Virus record (IMG/VR): IMGVR_UViG_3300049324_000058
Span: 1-41,709 of that record
Length of the DNA: 41,709 nucleotides
Strand: one strand, 5' to 3'
From: a virus
Shown here: piece by piece, positions 36,693 to 41,709 of the stretch
Position numbering within the stretch: the first letter of the stretch is position 1
Layout: every line of letters begins with the position of its first letter
Notes under the pieces: generated by a model
The model's database searches: none
What the model was told of the DNA's origin: nothing
The model's input: the letters and a program-made list of their open reading frames with translations, nothing else
Position numbers and translations under genes: made by a program

Positions 36693-37821
36693 GGTAGTGC
36701 TCCTTCGGCATGAGCGGATTGACGTCGAGGGTCCGGAGTGCCGCCCGGACGCGGGACGCCTCGCCGTTTCCTGGCTGCGCGTCGTCGGAGCCACCGCCGC
36801 CCGTGCTTCGCGCCGCGGGCCGCCCGGTGAGATATGGAGCTCGTCCAGCGGCTCTGGCGGCCGCTGCGTAGGCGCCGGAGTCCCGGCGCTTGAGCTGGTC
36901 GTAGTACCGATCGGTGAGGCTGCGAACGCCAGCGCTGGCGGCCGGGTTGGCGGGGAACGTCACCGGGCCGAACTCCATGACGTGGGCCCTGGTGATCGTC
37001 CTCTCCGGCACGCCCTTGGGGTTGTGCGCGGAAGCGCCGGGCTCGTCGTCCCAGCTCTCCCCCAGGACCCGCATGCGCATGCTGGCCCCATAGACGCCCT
37101 TGCGCAGGCCGGGAAGGAGGTCGCGGTTGTAGCTGGTGTCGAAGAGGCCGCCCTCGTAGTAGGGGCCGATCTTGTCCTCGCGCACGTCGTCGACCGGGGC
37201 CAGCACCTTGTTGCCGATCTGCGGGTCGAAGCCGTGGTCGTAGAGGATGCGCATGTCGGCGCGGTCCTCCGCGATCGTCTGGGCGAAGCTCCCCGGCGCC
37301 ACGCGCTCCAAGAACTTGCCCTCCCACAGGCTGTCGACCTCGTACCAGACGTCGAAGGCGCTGAAGTGACCGCTCAGCGTGCCCAGCGTGTCCGTGCCGG
37401 CCGCCGCCGCCCGGAGCTCGACGGATTGAGGCGCGAGGCCCCGGACCACGTCGAGCTCGCGCGGCCCAGCGCTGGCCATGACAACGGGGAGAGTCGCCGG
37501 AGTGACGGGCTCAGACTCGTCCGGGTCGGGAAGGCCCATCGCCACCAGGAGCGCGTCGGAGGTCACCGAAGCAGCCACGGCGAGCGCGACGCCCTGGTCG
37601 GTCTCGCCGCCCTGGAAAGCGTCCATGGCCTCGTCGAGAACGGCGTCGAGAGCCTGGGCCAGCACGACGTAGTCCTCGTCCCATTCGGCCATGCCGTCCT
37701 GCTGCTGCGCGAGCGCTCGCAGGGCACGCAGGGCGCCATCGGTGGCCTTGCCGCTGTCGCGCAGCCGGTCGGCCAGCTCGCGGAGGCGAGGTGCCTGCTG
37801 GCGTGGGGTCTGACGGCTCAT
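36685..37821 (-). CDS. HK97-type prohead protease
   Basis: ATG 37821 overlaps the portal stop as ATGA with AGGAGG upstream. The 378-residue protein has an N-terminal helical extension (residues 1-110), then the U35-type protease (about 145-300): LSGHFSAFDVWYEV, FLERVAPGSFAQTI, candidate catalytic H196 in LYDHGFDPQIGNKVL, S247 in GVYGASMRMRV and VMEFGPVTFPANPAAS. It processes the capsid scaffold during maturation. The low-complexity C-terminus (STGGGGSDDAQPGNGE) is likely disordered. The N-terminal extension is longer than in HK97. Confidence 0.9.
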   Translation of the reverse strand: MSRQTPRQQAPRLRELADRLRDSGKATDGALRALRALAQQQDGMAEWDEDYVVLAQALDAVLDEAMDAFQGGETDQGVALAVAASVTSDALLVAMGLPDPDESEPVTPATLPVVMASAGPRELDVVRGLAPQSVELRAAAAGTDTLGTLSGHFSAFDVWYEVDSLWEGKFLERVAPGSFAQTIAEDRADMRILYDHGFDPQIGNKVLAPVDDVREDKIGPYYEGGLFDTSYNRDLLPGLRKGVYGASMRMRVLGESWDDEPGASAHNPKGVPERTITRAHVMEFGPVTFPANPAASAGVRSLTDRYYDQLKRRDSGAYAAAARAAGRAPYLTGRPAARSTGGGGSDDAQPGNGEASRVRAALRTLDVNPLMPKEHYRA

Positions 37822-39272
37822 CCTCGGTCCTCCTGTCGGCCGTTGCGTCCGGCCAGGGCGCGGGCCGGGGGCGCGGCTGGCGACGGGGAAGGGGTCGCGC
37901 CCGGCGGTTGCAGCTGGACGCTGAGCAATCCCGTGTGAACCAGGAGCGTCATGTTCTGGCCCATTACCGCGGCCTTGGCGCTCTCCCAGGTGAAGCCGCC
38001 GTTGACCAGCGCCACGATGGTCGCTGCCCGAATCTGCTCGATCTCGGCCGCGTCCTTGGCGTCCTCGCGCAGGATCGGCATGTCCTGGGTGTCGGCCCAC
38101 AGCTCGGCGTCGCTTGGCACCTGAATGAGCGGGGCCAGCGCCATCGCCACGTCCTGCAGCGTCGGCCAGATCCAGGTGTCCGCCCACAGGCGCCGCGCCA
38201 TCCCGAAGTTGCCGGCGTTGAGCGAGGAGCCAGCCAGGCCCTCAGCGATCCCGAGGATCGTGGCCGGCACCCGGGAGAGGAAGGCGATCCGCGTCTCGCC
38301 GGCGCCCTGCACGGACTTGAAGTCGAGCTGCTTCAGGTCGGCGCCCACCACCTTGGCGTCCGCGCCAGCCGTGAGGTACAGGGTCCGGTAGGCGTTGCGG
38401 ATCCCGGCGTGCTTGCCCTCCATCGCATCGACGATGTCGTCGAACTGCTGCTTGGTCGCCGCCGGGATGCCGGTGACCACCATGTTCGGCGTCGCGCCGT
38501 TGGCGAAGAACGCGAGCTTGTGCTCGGTCGCCGCCCGGTCGCCCTGGATCTCGCGGACGGCCGGTGTGATCCAGGACATGCCCAGGCCGGCCGCCTCCGG
38601 GTCAGGCACCGGCGCCCAGTGAGCCACCTCGTTCGGGAGCAGGGTGGAGGCGGGCTTGTTGGTGGACCCGATGCCGCCCTGCTGGTAGACGTAGCCGATG
38701 ATCTCGCCGTCGAGCGCGTGCGCGGGGTCGTCCGGCTCTCGCTGCGACCCGTAGACGATCCCCACCCAGTCCGGGCGCAGGACGCGCAGGCGACCGGGTT
38801 GCCGGGCGACGTAGGCGTTGCCGGCCAGCCCAGCGTGCCACTCCATCCGCGCCAGCAGTTCGCCGGTCGTCGCGCCGGGCCAGGGCCGCTCGAGCAGCGA
38901 CAGGGCCTGGGTGCCGAACAGGCGGCGGGGGGTGGGGGACGAGGGGCGGTTCCGGAACGTGAAGCGGGCCTGCGAGATCACGAGCGCGCGGACCAGCTGG
39001 GCGGCGAAGGCGGGCGGGCAGCGCTTCAGGGCTCCCGAGTAGCCCGGCAGGGTGGCCGTGACCTCGTGGATGCGCTGCCCCGCCATGGTCTGGACGACGC
39101 CACCGGCACCGACCTGGTAGAGGCCGCCCTGGAAGCCGAAGGTCGTCGCCGGAACCAGATAGTCGGTGATCCACTGGTCGATCGGGAAGGAGCGCTGCTC
39201 CGGGCTCTGTCGGGCCTGCGCTACGCGCTCAAGCAGCCCCAACGCGCCTTGCCCTCGTGGGCCTGCGCGCAT
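37818..39272 (-). CDS. phage portal protein
   Basis: The 484-residue protein has portal hallmarks: FRNRPSSPTPRRLFG, LLARMEWHAGLAGNAYVARQ, LRVLRPDWVGIVYGS, WAPVPDPEAAGLGMSWITPA, ATEHKLAFFANGATPNMVV, and the later IAFLSRVPATILGIAEGLAG. It forms the dodecameric ring at the packaging vertex. ATG 39272 overlaps the upstream gene by 44 bp; TTG 39242 is an alternative. The disordered C-terminus is Pro/Ala-rich. Confidence 0.93.
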   Translation of the reverse strand: MRAGPRGQGALGLLERVAQARQSPEQRSFPIDQWITDYLVPATTFGFQGGLYQVGAGGVVQTMAGQRIHEVTATLPGYSGALKRCPPAFAAQLVRALVISQARFTFRNRPSSPTPRRLFGTQALSLLERPWPGATTGELLARMEWHAGLAGNAYVARQPGRLRVLRPDWVGIVYGSQREPDDPAHALDGEIIGYVYQQGGIGSTNKPASTLLPNEVAHWAPVPDPEAAGLGMSWITPAVREIQGDRAATEHKLAFFANGATPNMVVTGIPAATKQQFDDIVDAMEGKHAGIRNAYRTLYLTAGADAKVVGADLKQLDFKSVQGAGETRIAFLSRVPATILGIAEGLAGSSLNAGNFGMARRLWADTWIWPTLQDVAMALAPLIQVPSDAELWADTQDMPILREDAKDAAEIEQIRAATIVALVNGGFTWESAKAAVMGQNMTLLVHTGLLSVQLQPPGATPSPSPAAPPARALAGRNGRQEDRG

Positions 39273-39471
39273 CCTGCCACCCGATCTTGGCCGCCGCGAT
39301 GGACCAGGTCACGGTCGCAGCCACGCCGAGGACGACCTTGCCGGCCAGCCAGCCGAGGACATAGAACATGCCGGCGATCAGGGTCAGGAGGCCGCGGCCG
39401 ATGCTGATCCGCTGCGCTTCGGCCTCGACGCGGTCCAGGTCGATGCGTTCGGCGAGCTGCTGCATGGTCAT
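39229..39471 (-). CDS. small membrane protein between terminase and portal
   Basis: ATG 39471 overlaps the terminase stop as ATGA; ATG 39465, with GGAG six bases upstream, is a likelier start. The 80-residue protein has an amphipathic N-terminus (QQLAERIDLDRVEAEAQRIS), one or two membrane segments (LLTLIAGMFYVLGWLAGKVV, VLGVAATVTWSIAAA) and a basic tail (RRPTRARRVG). Membrane proteins at this position occur in some actinophages with unknown function. Confidence 0.75.
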   Translation of the reverse strand: MTMQQLAERIDLDRVEAEAQRISIGRGLLTLIAGMFYVLGWLAGKVVLGVAATVTWSIAAAKIGWQDARRPTRARRVGAA

Positions 39472-41051
39472 CTCCAGGAGGCGAAGAACGGCTCGGGCGG
39501 AGTGAACGCGCCGTCCTCGATCGCCTGGCCGCGGGCGGTCTCGGCGAGCAGGCCGGCGATGAAGGCGTCGATGTTGACCGTCTCCCGCTTCTTCACCACC
39601 TTCAGGTAGTGGCGAGCCAGGGAGGGGTCCTCCTCGGGCCGGAGCCGGCGGCGAGCCCCCTTGGCCAGCGCGGCGGCCCTGGCGTGGGCGGCGAGGATCG
39701 GGTCGCCGTCGTGCGTGAAGTCGCCAGCGAAGACCGCCAGGAAGCGCGCAACGGCATCGTCCATGCGGCGGTCGACGTTGGTCGGGAACTCCAGGACCCG
39801 TTTCGGCCAGCGACCCTCCCAGAGGTCCGCGTACTCCTGCCACCGGTAGGGATCCATGAACAGGTAGCGGACGTCATAGGCGGCGAAGGCGTCGGTCATG
39901 ACCTGGTCGACCTCGGCTCGAGGCACGCGGTGATCGGGATGGTCGCCCGGGTCCCAGGTCCGAAGGTGGAACCAGCGGCCATCGCTGATCCGGCTGGCCA
40001 CGATCGACGTGCAGTCCCTCGAGCGCGACCCGTCGAAGCCGAGCGCGACCACGTCGCCGGGCTCGAGGTGGCCGGGCCGGGCCAGCGCGTCCCAGCGAGT
40101 TGCGTCCACCGCGTCCGACACGCCGACCTCGATGCGGTTGAGGAAGAAGCGCATCGCGTCTGCCGTGGTCGGGCAGACGGCCGGGTCGCGGGCGTCGGCG
40201 AGGACGCGGCGGAGGTCCACCCACCAGGAATCGCCGTAGACGAACCGGAGCATCTCCAGCGCGTCGTCGTCGTCGTCCAGGTCGGGACGGCGGGGCGGGG
40301 GCCGGTAGTCGATGAGCACGTCAGCCGCGCCGCTCTCCTGGGTGCGCTGCGCGATCGAGCGCTCGCTGGGGTCGTAGGGGTTCGTGGTCTCCAGCCACCG
40401 GCCGCCCATACCGCCGATGTTCCGCTTCATCGTGGTGGCCAGCAGCACGCCGCCGTTCGACTCCGTCATCAGATGCGGCTCGTCGAAGAGGGCGAACGAG
40501 AGTCGGGCGCCGAGGCGGGCGCGGCCGCTGGCGCTCCGCGGTTCGATCTTGCCGCCCGAGGGCAGGTTGATGTCGAGCAGGCCGATGTCAACGCCGGCGA
40601 TGTCCGCGATCGGCCCGCGGTTGGCCATCTCGTAGACCGCCAGCCAGGTGTTGTCCGTCTGCTCCTCGCTCGTGGCCACCAGCTGCACCCACGGCGTCGG
40701 ATGCGGCCGACCCACCGGCTCGCCGGCCGCGTCCCAGCCGTCGAAGCGGACTGGACCGAACGCCTCGACCAGGCAGACCGCGCCGCCGAACGGGCTCTTG
40801 CCCCACTTCTGGGGCCGCATGAGCTGGCCGCCGCGGTAGACGAACGGCGCCGACGGCCGCCCCTCCTCGACGATCGCCGCCGGGCGGAGCCGGTAGTACC
40901 GGAGGAGGAAGGCGAGCATCTCATCGGTCAGCCGGTATGGCTGGCCCTGGCGCTCGCCGTCAGGAATCGGAACCATCGCCTCGATCCACAGGCCGATCTC
41001 GTACCCCAGCGTCGGGTACTCGCCCTCCTCGCGGGGTCCGCGCCAGGGCAT
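39468..41051 (-). CDS. terL: terminase large subunit
   Basis: This 527-residue protein drives DNA packaging. The ATPase half has a Walker A-like RPQKWGKSPFGG (residues 79-90), Walker B LSFALFDE (184-191) with E191 as catalytic acid, and a coupling motif LLATTMKRN. The nuclease half has ALGFDGSRSRDCTSIVA (D340), LFMDPYRWQEYADL (D400) and VNIDAFIAGLL (D496) as RNase H-type metal ligands. ATG 41051 overlaps the upstream stop as TGATG. Confidence 0.95.
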   Translation of the reverse strand: MPWRGPREEGEYPTLGYEIGLWIEAMVPIPDGERQGQPYRLTDEMLAFLLRYYRLRPAAIVEEGRPSAPFVYRGGQLMRPQKWGKSPFGGAVCLVEAFGPVRFDGWDAAGEPVGRPHPTPWVQLVATSEEQTDNTWLAVYEMANRGPIADIAGVDIGLLDINLPSGGKIEPRSASGRARLGARLSFALFDEPHLMTESNGGVLLATTMKRNIGGMGGRWLETTNPYDPSERSIAQRTQESGAADVLIDYRPPPRRPDLDDDDDALEMLRFVYGDSWWVDLRRVLADARDPAVCPTTADAMRFFLNRIEVGVSDAVDATRWDALARPGHLEPGDVVALGFDGSRSRDCTSIVASRISDGRWFHLRTWDPGDHPDHRVPRAEVDQVMTDAFAAYDVRYLFMDPYRWQEYADLWEGRWPKRVLEFPTNVDRRMDDAVARFLAVFAGDFTHDGDPILAAHARAAALAKGARRRLRPEEDPSLARHYLKVVKKRETVNIDAFIAGLLAETARGQAIEDGAFTPPEPFFASWR

Positions 41052-41233
41052 CAGCTCTCGGCTGGGTGCTGGAATCCGGTGGGCCGATCTACCTTCGGAA
41101 TGACAGTGAGCTGGCTGGCGCCGCCGAGTACGTTCGCCTGCACCTGGCCGGCCGCCTTGTCCACAGCCTGGCCAGGGTCATCGGCCGTCACCGTGACCGG
41201 CTTCAGGTAGATCGTGACGTCGTACTCAGGCAT
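41051..41233 (-). CDS. small protein between terminase subunits, 60 aa
   Basis: ATG 41233 is chosen for its clear AGGAGG at four-base spacing. The product (MPEYDVTIYLKPVTVTADDP through QVQANVLGGASQLTVIPKVD) is a small alpha-beta domain. Similar short proteins occur beside terminase genes in actinophages. It may help packaging, but no function is known. Confidence 0.75.
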   Translation of the reverse strand: MPEYDVTIYLKPVTVTADDPGQAVDKAAGQVQANVLGGASQLTVIPKVDRPTGFQHPAES

Positions 41234-41240
41234 GCGCCTC

Positions 41241-41660
41241 CTACTCGACTGCCCGCAGCCGCTCGCGGATATCGACGACCGCCAGCTCGGGCTGTTCGCC
41301 GGCGGCCTCATCCACGATCGTCCACCGCAGTCGCAGCATCGCCATCGGCGAGAGCCCCAGCCGGTCCTCGAGCTGGCGAGCCTCAGCCATCGCCTGGTAG
41401 GGGGCGCCGCGCCTCTCGGCGACGGTCAGGACGCGGGCGTACCGCGCGACAGCATCGACCCAGTCCAACGCCTCCCAGGCGATCGCCTGGGGCGTCTTCC
41501 ACAGCCGAGCCCACAGCACGAGCTCGCGCCGCGTCGGGCGATCGAGCGGCCACTCCGGCCGCTCGCCAGTGCGGCCCGATCGCGGGAGCCTGACCTGCGC
41601 TGCGCCGCCGAGCCCGCGGTTGGGCTGCCGGGCGCCCGGCTTGGGAAGACGACCCTGCAT
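41241..41660 (-). CDS. terS: terminase small subunit
   Basis: The 139-residue protein has a family pattern: an N-terminal basic tail (MQGRLPKPGARQPNRG), LPRSGRTGERPEWPL, ELVLWARLWKTPQAIAWEAL, VARYARVLTVAERRG, and AEARQLEDRLGLSPMAMLRL with RW. This is typical of actinophage small terminases, which recognise DNA and regulate the large subunit. ATG 41660 is preceded by a TGA two codons upstream in the same frame. Start confidence is moderate. Confidence 0.82.
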   Translation of the reverse strand: MQGRLPKPGARQPNRGLGGAAQVRLPRSGRTGERPEWPLDRPTRRELVLWARLWKTPQAIAWEALDWVDAVARYARVLTVAERRGAPYQAMAEARQLEDRLGLSPMAMLRLRWTIVDEAAGEQPELAVVDIRERLRAVE

Positions 41661-41663
41661 TGG

Positions 41664-41709
41664 TCAGGCCACCCAGGGCCCGAATTCGCATGCGCTGCGA
41701 GAAACCTTG
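41664..41709 (-). CDS. 3' end of an unidentified upstream gene (partial)
   Basis: In the same frame as terS, a reading frame enters from the right edge and ends at TGA 41666-41664, giving KVSRSACEFGPWVA before the stop. Only about 14 codons are visible. The short gap and common frame suggest a gene preceding terS in the operon, but it is too short to identify and could be chance. Confidence 0.35.
   Translation of the reverse strand, partial: KVSRSACEFGPWVA

Noticed and set aside
35382-36713. Plus-strand open frame opposite the capsid gene
   Set aside because: Shadow of the capsid gene; low-complexity product without motifs.
36694-36794. Upstream extension of the capsid frame to 36794
   Set aside because: The extension overlaps the protease gene, is Arg/Ser-rich and lacks a ribosome site; GTG 36692 has a clear one.
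1-41709. tRNA or other RNA genes
   Set aside because: No cloverleaf-like sequence or other recognisable RNA gene was noticed by eye; a covariance-model search was not possible.

Overview
This very GC-rich window reads as most of a temperate, long-tailed (siphovirus-type) phage or prophage, probably from an actinobacterium or a bacterium with similar gene content. The evidence is an HK97-type head module, tail genes with a tape-measure protein and a frameshifted tail-assembly chaperone, a tyrosine integrase, and regulator families (XRE-DUF5753, DUF6879, DUF2637) typical of Actinomycetota. GTG and TTG starts, 1-4 bp stop/start overlaps and apparently leaderless promoters are frequent. No DNA polymerase, primase, helicase or RNA gene is visible. 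Replication genes, if present, lie outside, probably left of position 1, where a leftward operon runs off the edge.

Layout. 1-1872 (minus): an XRE regulator heads a tightly packed operon of small proteins ending in a truncated DUF6745-like gene with a 12-bp tandem repeat. It diverges from a second XRE gene (1973-2326), which is followed by a 56-codon ORF and the integrase (2825-3793). 4003-8355 (minus): an operon of small membrane proteins headed by a DUF2637 protein and including a membrane-anchored lysozyme-like domain. It resembles spread or transfer genes of actinobacterial plasmids but has no visible DNA-pumping ATPase. 8411-10851 (plus): a divergent regulatory operon with a DUF6879-type protein, an XRE-DUF5753 regulator and two unknowns.

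11111-41660 (minus) is the late operon, transcribed right to left: small and large terminase, a small membrane protein, portal, prohead protease, major capsid protein, two small proteins, a six-gene sugar cassette (two paralogous glycosyltransferases, a third glycosyltransferase, two related methyltransferases, an SDR epimerase/dehydratase), head-tail connectors, tail terminator, tail tube, G/GT chaperone with a textbook -1 frameshift signal, a tape measure carrying a CHAP-like domain, Dit, a beta-helix spike, a hub-like tail protein, a fibre-like protein, a GH25-like lysin, membrane proteins, a papain-family cysteine protease, an Acb2-like anti-defence protein and a holin. A hairpin terminator at 11011-11049 closes it.

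Five genes look like later insertions. Three are HNH endonucleases with their own -10 box placed so that transcription would begin at or near the start codon. Two are counter-transcribed moron-like genes, a multi-pass membrane protein (15714) and a lipoprotein (26003), both candidates for expression in the lysogen. The sugar cassette inside the head module, the Acb2-like protein beside a papain-like protease, and the DUF2637 membrane operon are the most interesting parts.
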